DNA of 64,000 bases from CAVSJJ01 sp963771015 (lineage in GTDB: Bacteria; Actinomycetota; Actinomycetes; Actinomycetales; Dermatophilaceae), in contig CAVYRN010000005.1 in assembly GCA_963771015.1 (NCBI GenBank), forward strand, positions 744,001-808,000, in the 5' to 3' direction. The position numbers were made by a program, and so were the translations under genes. Positions within the stretch are counted from its first letter, which is position 1, and every line of letters begins with the position of its first letter. Below are positions 54,352-63,464 of the stretch, one piece after another. The notes beneath the pieces are model-generated. The model saw only the letters and a program-made list of their open reading frames with translations. It searched no databases and had not been told where the DNA came from.

Positions 54352-54429
54352 GGGCGACACCCTAACGGCTGGGACGTCGCCACCACGCCAGTGAGCGAGA
54401 CGCCGTACCACCGACGGTACGTATGCCGG

Positions 54430-57000
54430 TCAGCGCAGGACGAGCGCGTCCGCGTCCCCGTCGCGGTCGACGAGGACGGTGTCCCCGTCGCGGACCTCGC
54501 CGGCGAGCAGACCGCGGGCGAGCCGGTCGCCGATCTCGCGCTGGACGAGCCGGCGCAGCGGGCGGGCACCGTAGGCCGGGTCGAAGCCGGTCGCGGCCAG
54601 CCAGTCGCGGGCCGCGTCGGTCACCTCGAGGGTGATCCGGCGGTCGTGCAGCCGGGTCGCCAGCGTCCGCACCTGCAGGCCGACGATCTGGCTCAGCTCG
54701 GCGGTGGACAGGGCGTCGAACACGACGACCTCGTCGAGCCGGTTGAGGAACTCGGGTTTGAAGGCCTGCCGCACGGTCGCGAGAACGGCCTCCTTCTTGG
54801 CCGCGTCGTCCATCGTCGGGTCGATGAGGTACTGCGAGCCGAGGTTGGAGGTCATGACGAGGATGACGTTGCGGAAGTCGACCGTGCGGCCCTGGCCGTC
54901 GGTGAGCCGCCCGTCGTCGAGGACCTGGAGCAGGATGTCGAACGTCTCCGGGTGGGCCTTCTCCACCTCGTCGAGGAGGATGACGGAGTAGGGCCGTCGG
55001 CGGACGGCCTCGGTGAGCTGACCGCCCTCCTCGTAGCCGACATAGCCGGGTGGGGCGCCGATGAGCCGGGCGACCGCATGCCGCTCGGAGTACTCGCTCA
55101 TGTCGATCCGCACCATCGCCCGCTCGTCGTCGAAGAGGAAGTCGGCGAGCGCCTTGGCGAGCTCGGTCTTGCCGACGCCGGTCGGCCCGAGGAAGAGGAA
55201 GGACCCGGTCGGCCGGTCGGGGTCGGAGATCCCGGCCCGCGACCGCCGGACGGCGTCGGCGACGGCACGGACCGCGGCCGTCTGGCCGATGAGCCGGGCG
55301 CCGATGATCGACTCCATCGACAGCAGCTTCTCGGTCTCGCCCTGGAGCAGCCGGCCGGCGGGAATGCCGGTCCATGCCGAGATGACCTCGGCGATGTCGT
55401 CGGCGCCGACCCGCTCCTTGACCATGAGCTCGGCCGGGGCGGTCGCCTCCTCGGCGGCCGTCGCGGCGGCGATGTCCTTCTCGAGGGCGGGGATGTCGCC
55501 GTAGAGCAGGCGGGAGGCGCGCTCGTAGTCGCCCTCACGCTGCAGCCGGTCGGCCTGGGTCCGCAGGTCGTCGAGCCGGGCCTTGAGGTCGCCGACCTTG
55601 TTCAGGCCCGACTTCTCCGACTCCCACCGGGCGGTGAGAGCCGCGAGCTCCTCGGTCCGGTCGGCGAGGTCGGCACGCAGCCGGGCCAGCCGCTCGACCG
55701 ACGCCTCGTCGGTCTCCCTGGCCAGATGCAGCTCCTCCATCTTCAGCCGGTCGACGGCGCGGCGGAGCTCGTCGATCTCGACCGGGCTGGAGTCGATCTC
55801 CATCCGCAGCCGGGAGGCAGCCTCGTCGACGAGGTCGATGGCCTTGTCGGGCAGCTGCCGTCCGCTGATGAAGCGGTCCGAGAGCGAGGCCGCGGCGACG
55901 AGCGCGCTGTCCTCGATCTCGACCTTGTGGTGCGCCTCGTAGCGCTCCTTGAGCCCGCGGAGGATGGCGATGGTGTCCTCGACGCTCGGCTCGCCGACGA
56001 AGACCTGCTGGAAGCGGCGCTCGAGCGCCGGGTCCTTCTCGATGTGCTGGCGGTACTCGTCGAGCGTCGTCGCGCCGACGAGGCGCAGCTCGCCGCGGGC
56101 GAGCATCGGCTTGAGCATGTTGCCGGCATCCATCGAGGAGTCGCCCGTGGCGCCGGCACCCACGACGGTGTGCAGCTCGTCGATGAAGGTGACGATCTGC
56201 CCGTTCGAGGACTTGATCTCCTCGAGAACGGCCTTGAGCCGCTCCTCGAACTCGCCGCGGTACTTCGCCCCCGCGACCATCGCGCCGAGGTCGAGGCTGA
56301 CGAGGCGCTTGTCGCGCAGGGACTCGGGGACGTCGCCGTCGACGATCCGCTGGGCCAGCCCCTCGACGACGGCTGTCTTGCCGACGCCGGGCTCGCCGAT
56401 GAGCACCGGGTTGTTCTTGGTCCGGCGGGACAGGACCTGGACCACCCGGCGGATCTCGGCGTCCCGGCCGATGACCGGGTCGAGCTTGCCGTCGCGGGCC
56501 GCCTCGGTGAGGTCGGTGCCGTAGGTCGACAGGGCCTCACCGGCCGCCTCGGGGTTCTCGCTGGTGATCTTCTGACCGCCGCGCAGGTGGTCGATCTGAG
56601 CCTCCACGGCCCGTGCGTCGACCTGGCCGGCACCGGCGAGCGCGTGCTTCTCGACGAGGGCGAGCACGAGGACGTCGGTCGAGAGATGGGTGTCGCCGCG
56701 CGCGGTCATCAGGGTGGTGGCGTGCTGGAGCACCGCGAGGGCGGCCTGGCCCAGCCCCGGGGTCGCCACGGACGCGCCGGAGCTGGACGGCATACCGTCC
56801 AGGCGGGCCCGGGCCGCGGTGGCGACCGCCTCGGCCGTGGTCCCCCCGGCCGCGAGCAGGGCGGGGGTCGTCGTCCCCGACTGCTCGGCCAGGGCGAGCA
56901 ACAGGTGCGCCGGCGTGATCTCGGCGTGGCCGGCGCTCTGCGCGGCGCGCTGGGCGACGGCCAGCACCTCAGCCACCCTGGCGGTGGGCTGCAGCTCCAT
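54430..57000 (-). CDS. clpB: ClpB protein disaggregase
   Basis: This 856-residue hexameric AAA+ chaperone dissolves aggregates with DnaK. It has the Clp N-domain (residues 1-140), first ATPase with GEPGVGKT near 202, the coiled-coil middle domain (about 400-520, rich in Leu, Arg and Glu) and second ATPase with GPTGVGKT near 605. It lacks the ClpP-binding loop of ClpA/ClpC, as expected. A HAIR-like operator sits 60 bases upstream, so HspR (encoded at the right end of the window) is the likely repressor. Confidence 0.97.
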   Translation of the reverse strand: MELQPTARVAEVLAVAQRAAQSAGHAEITPAHLLLALAEQSGTTTPALLAAGGTTAEAVATAARARLDGMPSSSGASVATPGLGQAALAVLQHATTLMTARGDTHLSTDVLVLALVEKHALAGAGQVDARAVEAQIDHLRGGQKITSENPEAAGEALSTYGTDLTEAARDGKLDPVIGRDAEIRRVVQVLSRRTKNNPVLIGEPGVGKTAVVEGLAQRIVDGDVPESLRDKRLVSLDLGAMVAGAKYRGEFEERLKAVLEEIKSSNGQIVTFIDELHTVVGAGATGDSSMDAGNMLKPMLARGELRLVGATTLDEYRQHIEKDPALERRFQQVFVGEPSVEDTIAILRGLKERYEAHHKVEIEDSALVAAASLSDRFISGRQLPDKAIDLVDEAASRLRMEIDSSPVEIDELRRAVDRLKMEELHLARETDEASVERLARLRADLADRTEELAALTARWESEKSGLNKVGDLKARLDDLRTQADRLQREGDYERASRLLYGDIPALEKDIAAATAAEEATAPAELMVKERVGADDIAEVISAWTGIPAGRLLQGETEKLLSMESIIGARLIGQTAAVRAVADAVRRSRAGISDPDRPTGSFLFLGPTGVGKTELAKALADFLFDDERAMVRIDMSEYSERHAVARLIGAPPGYVGYEEGGQLTEAVRRRPYSVILLDEVEKAHPETFDILLQVLDDGRLTDGQGRTVDFRNVILVMTSNLGSQYLIDPTMDDAAKKEAVLATVRQAFKPEFLNRLDEVVVFDALSTAELSQIVGLQVRTLATRLHDRRITLEVTDAARDWLAATGFDPAYGARPLRRLVQREIGDRLARGLLAGEVRDGDTVLVDRDGDADALVLR

Positions 57001-57059
57001 GAGGACTCCTTCAGGACCGGGTGAGGGTAGGGACAGCTGTGAGGTCCAACCACGCCAAA

Positions 57060-57080
57060 GTTGAGCGTATTCCGCTCAAG
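57060..57080 (-). promoter_or_regulatory. HAIR-type operator (HspR site) upstream of clpB
   Basis: TTGAGC at 57061-57066 and GCTCAA at 57074-57079 form an inverted repeat with a 7-base spacer, close to the published HAIR consensus CTTGAGT-N7-ACTCAAG bound by HspR. It lies 60 bases before the clpB ATG, where it could block the promoter. The repressor gene hspR is in this window. Confidence 0.8.
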
Positions 57081-57274
57081 GCTGTGCTCGGCACGCCGGG
57101 TCCTGCTCGACGGCCGCGCCGTCGCCGAGCACCGTGGCCTGCTCCGGGCCGAGAGGGCGGCCTGACCGGGCGCCGGCCCGCTCAAGGACTGGCAGGTCAC
57201 CTATCGCGCGTGGGTCGAGGCCAACGACGCCTGCCGCCGCGACATCCTCCAGCTCGAGATCGCCGACGAGCAGC

Positions 57275-58771
57275 TCAGCAGCTCGCGGTGAGGCTGGACA
57301 GGCTGTCGTCGGCCGGCGCGCTCGGGGTGGCCGACGCGCCCTTCTTCGGGCCCGTCGTGGGGGAGGAGCTCGGTTTCGCGGGCGTCGCCTTGGCCTTGAG
57401 CGCGGTCTTGACGAGCGAGCGGATCTTGGCGAAGTCGGGGTTGCCCACGGCGACGATCTTGTCGGTGATCGGCAGGCTGCGGATCGTGCCCGACTGGACC
57501 CGGCCGACGAGGTCGACCCAGGCCGGTAGCTCGCCCTGGGTGATGTCGGTATAGACGTTCTTCTTCAGCACCTCGGCGAGCTGGGGATATCGCTGGACCA
57601 TCTTCGCGGCGTTCACCTGGTTCAGGAGCGCACCCGCGACGCACCGCTGGCGGCGCATCCGGCTGAAGTCGTCGCTCGTGGCCCGGGAGCGGGCGTACCA
57701 CAGGGCGAGGTAGCCGTTGAGGTGCTGCGGGCCCTTCTCGATCCACGTCTGCTTCGAACCTGTCCAGACGATCCCGCCGCGGCCGTCGCTCTTGCACTCG
57801 ACGCACACCCGCTCGCGGACCGTGATGTCGACCCCGCCCATGGCGGTGACCAGGCTCTTGAAGCCGCTCAGGTCGATGACGATCGTTCGCTGGATGCTCA
57901 GGCCGAGGACCGCCTCGAGGACCTGCCGGGTCGAGGTGAGGCCGGGGTTCGGGTCGTCCTTGAACAGGTCCTTGTGGTCGACGGCGAGGGTCCAGATGCC
58001 GTTCATCAGGCACTGGTCGCCGCAGTTGTAGCCGTTCGGATAGAGGGTCGAGAGGGGGTTCTCGGTGGGGATGGGGACGTTCTCGAGATTGCGCGGGACG
58101 CCGATGAGGACCGTGTCACCGGTCTTGGTGTTGATGCTGGCCACCATCATCGAGTCGGTCCGCACCCCCCATCGTCCGGTGCCGGCGTCCGAGCCGAGGA
58201 GGAGGACGTTGACCCGCGGAGTGCCGTCCCACGGGTCCTTGCTCTCGCTCGTTGCGATGGGGGTCGATCCCGATGCCACGGTCGGCTGGAACACCTCGGT
58301 GACGACACTCCTCTGGATCGTCATGTCCCGACCCACGACCGAGAGCGGGGCGGCCACGGCAGCGACGCAGACGAGGACGAAGACGGGGCGAACGATGGTT
58401 CCGTGGCCGTCGCTCGGCCGGGTCTGCCCCGCCGTGAGGAGGATCGCGGCGCTCCACAGCGCCCCGACGACGATGATCCCAACGGTGGCGAGGGTGAGCA
58501 GGCCGGGAGAGACCGCGAGCCGGAGGGCCGAGTCGCGAAGGCTGCCGTCGAGAAACTTGACGACGAGGACGAACGCACCGACGCCGACCGAACCGACGAG
58601 GAGGAGGCCGACGCGGCGCATCCGGGTCAGCAGCAGGCCGGCCCCCGGGATGATCGTGCTGAGCCCGGTGAGGACGTAGAACCGACGCCGCAGCCGGGCA
58701 GCCCGGCGCAGGCGCGACTGCCGAGTCAGGCGGGTCTCCACACCGGGTAGTTCCGTCGGCACGCGGTCCAT
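57275..58771 (-). CDS. LytR-CpsA-Psr (LCP) family glycopolymer transferase
   Basis: This 498-residue membrane protein attaches glycopolymers to peptidoglycan in its family. The first 150 residues hold three or four helices; the LCP domain (about 195-440) shows VLLLGSDAGTGRWGVRTDSMMVASIN with the conserved Asp and Arg, then GVPRNLENVP, GGVDITV and LALWYARSRATSDDFSRMRRQR. Extra membrane helices before the domain are unusual; most have one. The tail is Pro/Lys/Ser-rich. Start ATG 58771 is chosen since the longer frame upstream overlaps the divergent epimerase antisense. Confidence 0.88.
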   Translation of the reverse strand: MDRVPTELPGVETRLTRQSRLRRAARLRRRFYVLTGLSTIIPGAGLLLTRMRRVGLLLVGSVGVGAFVLVVKFLDGSLRDSALRLAVSPGLLTLATVGIIVVGALWSAAILLTAGQTRPSDGHGTIVRPVFVLVCVAAVAAPLSVVGRDMTIQRSVVTEVFQPTVASGSTPIATSESKDPWDGTPRVNVLLLGSDAGTGRWGVRTDSMMVASINTKTGDTVLIGVPRNLENVPIPTENPLSTLYPNGYNCGDQCLMNGIWTLAVDHKDLFKDDPNPGLTSTRQVLEAVLGLSIQRTIVIDLSGFKSLVTAMGGVDITVRERVCVECKSDGRGGIVWTGSKQTWIEKGPQHLNGYLALWYARSRATSDDFSRMRRQRCVAGALLNQVNAAKMVQRYPQLAEVLKKNVYTDITQGELPAWVDLVGRVQSGTIRSLPITDKIVAVGNPDFAKIRSLVKTALKAKATPAKPSSSPTTGPKKGASATPSAPADDSLSSLTASC

Positions 58772-58862
58772 GATGCACCGTCCGCGCTGATGAGACGGGG
58801 TACCGCGCCCACGACACCCGGGACGGGCCGTATCGTGGCCCCACGGGGAAGAGAGGCAAGCG

Positions 58863-59921
58863 ATGCGGGTAGTCGTCCTCGGTGCCGACGGTCTGCTGGG
58901 TAGGTCCGTGGCAGCCGACCTGGCCGGCCGGGGCCACGAGGTCATCGGCGTGCGCCCGCACGGCGGGCTCTCCGACAGCCTCGCAGCGATGCCGACGCCG
59001 ACGGCATACGGTCGGACCGGGAGCGATCTGCCCCCCGCTCCCCCGGTGCCCGTCGCGGGGTTGACCAGGTCCATCGCCATGGACGTCGTCGACGCGACGG
59101 AGACCGACCTCGACGCGGTCGTCCACGGAGCCGACGCGGTCGTCCATGCCCTCGCCGTCGATGACGCGCCGTCCCCGGCTGCGGCGACGGGGCCCCGGTA
59201 CCAGCGGCTGCTCGTCGGCCCCACCGTACGGATCACCCGCGCCGCCATCCGCCAGGGCGTCGGGCACGTCGTCGTCCTCGGCTCGGCCTACGCGACCTTC
59301 GACCGGATGCACCCGCAGTGGCACCTTGCCCAGCGACACCCGTACATCCAGGGGCGCGTCGACCAGGCCCGACGGGCCATCGACGCCGCGGCCGGGTCGC
59401 TGACCGCCGTATCGGTCATCGAGACACCCTCGGTGTTCGGGGTCGTGGCGGGGGGGATGCCGGCATGGCGGGCCGCGTTCATCGAGACGCTCCGTCGCGG
59501 ACCGGTCGCCCTCGCCCTGCCGGGCGGCGCCGCCGCCGTGTCCCACGAGGACGTGGCGTATGCCGTCGCCGGCCTCCTCGACGAGGACATCCCTCCGGGG
59601 CGGCATCCGATCGCCACCGACAACATCACCCACCGACGGCTGGCCGACATCGTGCTCGCCGAGATCGGCCGCCACCCGCGCATGGTCACCCTGCACGGTG
59701 CCGCCCTCGGCATCGGCCTGCGCGGCGAGGCGCGCCGGTTGCTGCAGCGCTCGGCGAGCTTCGGCCTCGACCCGGCCCGCGTCGGACATGACCTGCTCAC
59801 CCGCACCCTCTTCCTCGATACGGAGACCTACGGAGCGGCCCTCGGCCTGACCCCGCGCCCGCTCGACGACGCGGTCCGGGAGACGGTGCGCGCGGCATAC
59901 CCCGATCTCGTCGACCACTGA
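58863..59921 (+). CDS. NAD-dependent epimerase/dehydratase-like protein
   Basis: This 352-residue protein has the NAD fold of the extended SDR/epimerase group: VVLGADGLLGRSVAADLAGRG with G-x-x-G-x-x-G at the start. The active-site Y-x-x-x-K of that group is not found at the usual place, so it may be an atypical or NmrA-like member. The middle has VVVLGSAYATFDRM. Substrate unknown. It is divergent from the LCP gene and lies alone before the repeat block at 59.9 kb. Confidence 0.7.
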   Translation: MRVVVLGADGLLGRSVAADLAGRGHEVIGVRPHGGLSDSLAAMPTPTAYGRTGSDLPPAPPVPVAGLTRSIAMDVVDATETDLDAVVHGADAVVHALAVDDAPSPAAATGPRYQRLLVGPTVRITRAAIRQGVGHVVVLGSAYATFDRMHPQWHLAQRHPYIQGRVDQARRAIDAAAGSLTAVSVIETPSVFGVVAGGMPAWRAAFIETLRRGPVALALPGGAAAVSHEDVAYAVAGLLDEDIPPGRHPIATDNITHRRLADIVLAEIGRHPRMVTLHGAALGIGLRGEARRLLQRSASFGLDPARVGHDLLTRTLFLDTETYGAALGLTPRPLDDAVRETVRAAYPDLVDH

Positions 59922-59934
59922 CGACCTCACTTCC

Positions 59935-60036
59935 GGTTCGAGGTGTTCCCGTCGCGTCTCGGGGTACCCGACTACCTCGGACCGGGTTCGAGGTAATCCA
60001 GTCGCGTCTGCGGGTGCCCGATTACCTCGAACCGGG
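59935..60036. repeat. Two adjacent copies of the dispersed palindromic repeat
   Basis: Copies at about 59935-59981 and 59982-60036 belong to the same family as those at 20826-20936, in reverse orientation. The second is the clearest: 17-base arms (59982-59998 and 60020-60036, one mismatch) around a 21-base loop. The core GCGTCTGCGGGTGCCCGATTA is shared nearly base for base with the complement of the copies near purC. They fill the gap between the convergent epimerase and alcohol dehydrogenase genes. Confidence 0.8.
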
Positions 60037-60069
60037 AGGAGGTTGCCGAGGCCAGGGTGGCAGTGACGG

Positions 60070-61101
60070 TCAGGGCACGATGACGGCGCGGGCGTGCAGC
60101 TCGCCGTGTTCGAGCCGCTTGTAGGCGTCCATCACCCCATCGAGGGTGTACCGCTCGATCGTCGGCAGGACGAGCCCTCGCTGGGTGAGGTCGACGACCT
60201 CGCGCAGCTCGGGGAGCGACCCCCACAGCGTCGAGGAGATCGACATCTCGAGAGGAACCCCGGCGAAGCCCCACGGGTAGGTCTCGGGGGTGATGCCGAT
60301 GACGGTGAGGGTCGCCCGCCGGCGGCCGACGGCCAGCCCGAGGCCCATCGTCTCGGTCGACCCCACGACGTCGAAGACGGCGTCGCACCCGAGGCCACCG
60401 GTCAGCTCGCGCACCTCGGCCACAGTGTGCGGACCCAGGCGCAGAACGTGATGGGCGCCGGCGGCCCGGGCAACGCACAGCGGCTCGACCCGGCTGTCGA
60501 CGCCGATGATGACGGCGTCGGTGATGGCCCGCAGGATCTGTACGGCCGTCGTCCCGAGGCCACCGAGCCCGACCACGAGGGCGTAGCTGCCCGCCACGAG
60601 GTCGGGGCGCACCCGTTTGACGGCGTGGTACGGCGTGAGACCCGCGTCGGCCAGCGGTGCCGCTGCGGCGGGTTCGAAGTCGCCGAGCGGCACGAGATGA
60701 GCCGCAGGTACCACGACGTAGTCGGCCATCCCGCCGTTGCGGCCGAGGCCCAGGGCGGTCGGCCACCCCGGCCGGTTCTCGCAGTAGTTCTCCATCCCGT
60801 CGCGGCAGGCGGGGCACAGCCCGCAGCCGAGGGCGGCATACGCGAGGTAGCCGGCCCCGATGTCGATGCCGCCGACCCCCGGGCCGGTCGCGACGGCCCA
60901 GCCGGCGACCTCGTGGCCGAGGACGAACGGCGGCGTCCAGGGGACGGTGCCGACGTCGTAGTCGCGGTAGACGTGGACGTCGGTGCGGCAGCAGCCGGAT
61001 CCACCGACCTTGAGCAGGACCTCCCCGGGGCCCGGCTCGGGATCGGGCAGGTCCACGAGCTCAGGCTCGGACCGCCACTTCGTCATCACGAGACCACGCA
61101 T
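60070..61101 (-). CDS. Zinc-dependent alcohol dehydrogenase (MDR family)
   Basis: This 343-residue medium-chain dehydrogenase has the catalytic zinc region GCCRTDVHV near residue 36 and GHEVAG near 62, and the structural zinc cysteines CGLCPACRDGMENYC near 93-107. The NAD fold shows VVGLGGLGTTAVQIL near 180. The aldehyde or alcohol substrate is not readable. ATG 61101 has GAGGTGAGG upstream; the frame opens at 61110. It is separated from gluconokinase by 217 bases with no visible gene. Confidence 0.9.
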   Translation of the reverse strand: MRGLVMTKWRSEPELVDLPDPEPGPGEVLLKVGGSGCCRTDVHVYRDYDVGTVPWTPPFVLGHEVAGWAVATGPGVGGIDIGAGYLAYAALGCGLCPACRDGMENYCENRPGWPTALGLGRNGGMADYVVVPAAHLVPLGDFEPAAAAPLADAGLTPYHAVKRVRPDLVAGSYALVVGLGGLGTTAVQILRAITDAVIIGVDSRVEPLCVARAAGAHHVLRLGPHTVAEVRELTGGLGCDAVFDVVGSTETMGLGLAVGRRRATLTVIGITPETYPWGFAGVPLEMSISSTLWGSLPELREVVDLTQRGLVLPTIERYTLDGVMDAYKRLEHGELHARAVIVP

Positions 61102-61318
61102 GGTCCTCACCTCGCCGGCGCCACGCCTGCGCCATCGCCATCGGTTGGGCCTGAGGCCGCGGGTGCTGCGAGGTTCCTGGGCCTCGCCTCCATGCTACGA
61201 AGATGGGCCCAAGTCCGCTCGCCGGACGCGACGAGGCTGTCACGTGGTCCGCGCCCCACCCGGATGACCGGCCCGCGAGCGAGGTCGGCACCCATCGCCG
61301 GTATGCCGCGTGCCGGGG

Positions 61319-61807
61319 TCAGCCGCCCAGGCCGAGCCGGGCGACCGCCTCGGCGACGAGGTCCTCGGGCGGGTGCCGCAGGTCGAGGACGATGCCGCCC
61401 TCGTCGGGAGCGAGCGGCTCGAGGGTCGCGAGCTGGGAGTCGAGCAGGCTCGGCGGCATGAAGTGGTCGCGGCGGTGGGTCATCCGGGCGCGGACGACCT
61501 CGGACGGTCCGTCGAGGAGGACGAGGTCGAGACGGGGCGGTCCGGCGCGAAGGACGTCCCGGTAGGACCGGCGCAGCGCCGAGCAGGCGAGAGCCGTCGA
61601 GGTGCCCTCCGCGGCGCGGTCGGCCATCCACGCGGCGAGGGCCCGCAGCCAGGGCAGCCGGTCCTCGTCGGTGAGCGGGATCCCGGCCGCCATCTTGGCG
61701 ACGTTGGCGGCGCTGTGGAAGTCGTCCGCCTCGCCGAAGACCAGGTGAGCGCGTTCGGCGACCCCTCGGGCGACCGTCGACTTGCCGCTGCCCGAGACGC
61801 CGAGCAC
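61319..61807 (-). CDS. gntK: Gluconokinase
   Basis: This roughly 162-residue kinase phosphorylates gluconate with ATP to enter the pentose phosphate path. P-loop GVSGSGKST lies at residues 3-11, then the family's EADDFHSAANVAKMAAGIPLTDEDRLPWL, ACSALRRSYRDVLR and RDHFMPPSLLDSQLATLEPL. Start GTG 61807 is the first in-frame start that leaves the P-loop at the usual distance; the exact one is uncertain. It lies 44 bases downstream of hspR on the same strand, with a GTATGCCG site in the gap. Confidence 0.92.
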   Translation of the reverse strand: MLGVSGSGKSTVARGVAERAHLVFGEADDFHSAANVAKMAAGIPLTDEDRLPWLRALAAWMADRAAEGTSTALACSALRRSYRDVLRAGPPRLDLVLLDGPSEVVRARMTHRRDHFMPPSLLDSQLATLEPLAPDEGGIVLDLRHPPEDLVAEAVARLGLGG

Positions 61808-61851
61808 GACGACGTGCCGGGTGGCGCCCGGTCCGGCCCCCCGTATGCCGC

Positions 61852-62319
61852 TCAGCGACGTGCCCGCCAGACGACCAGAGCCTGAGACTCGCCGTACCGG
61901 GGCCGGTCGCCGAGCCGGCCGGTGACGACGTCGCCGGTCGGTGTCACGGAGAACACCCGCGCTCCGAGACCGGTCGAGGGCCGCACCCGCTCGAGATCGG
62001 CGGACAGCCGGGCCACCCGGTCGCTGAGAGCGCGCACGGTGTCCTCGAGCTCGAGGATGCGTGCGATGCCGGCGAGGCTGATGCCCTCCTCCTGGGACAG
62101 CCGCTGCACCTCGCGGAGCAGGGCGACGTCCCGAGCGGAGTAGCGCCGACCGCCGCCGCGGGTTCGCGACGGGGTGACCAGACCGATCCGGTCGTACTGT
62201 CGCAGGGTCTGTGCGTGCATGCCGGCCAGCTCGGCGGCGACCGAGATGACGAAGACGGGGGTGTCGTCGTCCGGGGCGAACTCCACGCGGACGCGGGGAC
62301 GGTCAGGCAGTCCGGCCAT
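61852..62319 (-). CDS. hspR: HspR, MerR-type heat-shock repressor
   Basis: This roughly 155-residue repressor has the MerR winged helix VFVISVAAELAGMHAQTLRQYDRIGLV, then RGGGRRYSARDVALLREVQRLSQEEGISLAGIARIL, as in HspR of Streptomyces and Mycobacterium. A coiled helix (LEDTVRALSDRVARLSADLERV) follows, then an extra 40-residue tail. It represses the dnaK operon and clpB through HAIR sites with DnaK as co-repressor in known cases. Possible starts are ATG 62319 (GGAG 9 bases upstream), ATG 62325 and GTG 62343, which abuts the dnaJ stop. Confidence 0.92.
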   Translation of the reverse strand: MAGLPDRPRVRVEFAPDDDTPVFVISVAAELAGMHAQTLRQYDRIGLVTPSRTRGGGRRYSARDVALLREVQRLSQEEGISLAGIARILELEDTVRALSDRVARLSADLERVRPSTGLGARVFSVTPTGDVVTGRLGDRPRYGESQALVVWRARR

Positions 62320-62343
62320 GCCCATCAGCTCCGTTCGACTCAC

Positions 62344-63366
62344 TCAGTCCCGTGCCCGAGCGAACAGCTCGGCGCGCGGGTCGTGCCCATTCTCTTCGGC
62401 CTGGAGCGTCTGCACCGCTTCCCGCGCCGCGTCGCTGAGCCGCTGCGGGACGACGACGACGACCTTGGCCAACAGGTCGCCGTGGCCGTTCTTCGTCTTG
62501 ACGCCGCGCCCCTTGACCCGCAGCACCCTGCCGCTGGGCGTGCCCGGGTGCACCTTGACCTTGACCGTGCCGCCATCGAGTGTCGGCACGGGGACGGTCG
62601 CGCCCAGAGCCGCCTCGGCGAAGGTCACCGGGACCTCGACGGTGAGGTTGTTGCCGTCGCGACCGAAGACCGGGTGCCGGTCCACCGACACGGCGAGGAT
62701 GAGGTCGCCAGGGTCCGATCCCGGCTGGCCGATGGCGCCCTTTCCGCGCAGCCGGATCTTCTGTCCGTCGCGCACGCCGGCCGGGATCCGGGTGGTGACC
62801 CGCTTGCCGTCCACGGTGGTCAGGGTGACCGTCGAGCCTTCGACGGCGTCGCGGAACGAGAGGGTCGTCCGGGCCTGGACGTCCTGACCTCGGCGCGGCG
62901 CCTGCGGGCCCCCGAAGCCGCCGCCCGGTGCTGCGCCGCCGCCCCGGAACATCTGGGCCAGCAGGTCGTTGATGTCGGCCTCACCGGCACCGGCACCGGC
63001 ATACCCTCCGCCGAAGCCCGGACCGCCGGTGCTGAACCGCACCCGCTGGCCGCCGTCACTGAAGGCACCGAAGAGGTCGTCGAAGCCGCCGCCACCACCG
63101 GGGCCGCCGGCGGTGAACCGGGCGCCACCACGGGACATCTGGCGGACGGCGTCATACTCCTCGCGCTGCTTGGGGTCGGCGAGGACGGCGTGCGCCTCGC
63201 CGATGTCCTTGAACCTCTGCTCGGCCGCGGCGTCCCCGGCGTTCTGGTCGGGGTGGTGCTTGCGGGCGAGCCTGCGGTAGGCCTTCTTGATCTCGGCCTG
63301 GTCGGCGTCCTTGGAGACGCCGAGGATCGCGTAGAAGTCCTTCTCGAACCAGTCCTGCTGGGCCAT
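62344..63366 (-). CDS. dnaJ: DnaJ-type co-chaperone without zinc finger
   Basis: This 340-residue co-chaperone stimulates DnaK. The J-domain has the HPD triad at 38-40 (KHHPDQN). A Gly/Phe-rich region (about 80-150) follows, then the two C-terminal substrate domains (RTTLSFRDAVEGS, TRIPAGVRDGQKIRLRGKG, KVKVHPGTPSGRVLR). No CxxCxGxG zinc-finger repeats and no cysteine are present, so it is of the CbpA/type II kind although it sits in the dnaK operon. ATG 63366 has AAAGGAGG 6 bases upstream. It lies between grpE and hspR. Confidence 0.94.
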   Translation of the reverse strand: MAQQDWFEKDFYAILGVSKDADQAEIKKAYRRLARKHHPDQNAGDAAAEQRFKDIGEAHAVLADPKQREEYDAVRQMSRGGARFTAGGPGGGGGFDDLFGAFSDGGQRVRFSTGGPGFGGGYAGAGAGEADINDLLAQMFRGGGAAPGGGFGGPQAPRRGQDVQARTTLSFRDAVEGSTVTLTTVDGKRVTTRIPAGVRDGQKIRLRGKGAIGQPGSDPGDLILAVSVDRHPVFGRDGNNLTVEVPVTFAEAALGATVPVPTLDGGTVKVKVHPGTPSGRVLRVKGRGVKTKNGHGDLLAKVVVVVPQRLSDAAREAVQTLQAEENGHDPRAELFARARD

Positions 63367-63464
63367 CGGCGTCCTCCTTTCAACCATGTCGTCACGACTG
63401 TGGGGCTGCCTGACAACCTCACGTCCTCGTCAACATGTTCCCCTCTGGGTGGGTCGTTGGCGGG

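Noticed and set aside
53572..57024. A 1150-residue plus-strand frame over clpB and the LprG-like gene
   Set aside because: Antisense shadow of clpB and its neighbours with low-complexity Leu/Glu/Arg/Gly content and no family motif.
57021..57290. Plus-strand fragments with LLDGRAVAEH and DWQVTYRAWVEANDACRRDI before and after a stop
   Set aside because: The first is vaguely transposase-like and the second unlike any family I know. A stop separates them, there are no inverted repeats, and the region overlaps the clpB promoter. Too weak to call.
59980..60036. TTCGAGGTAATC segments looking like tRNA T-arms
   Set aside because: They recur in pairs as inverted repeats with no acceptor or anticodon stem around them, so they are repeats and not tRNA genes.
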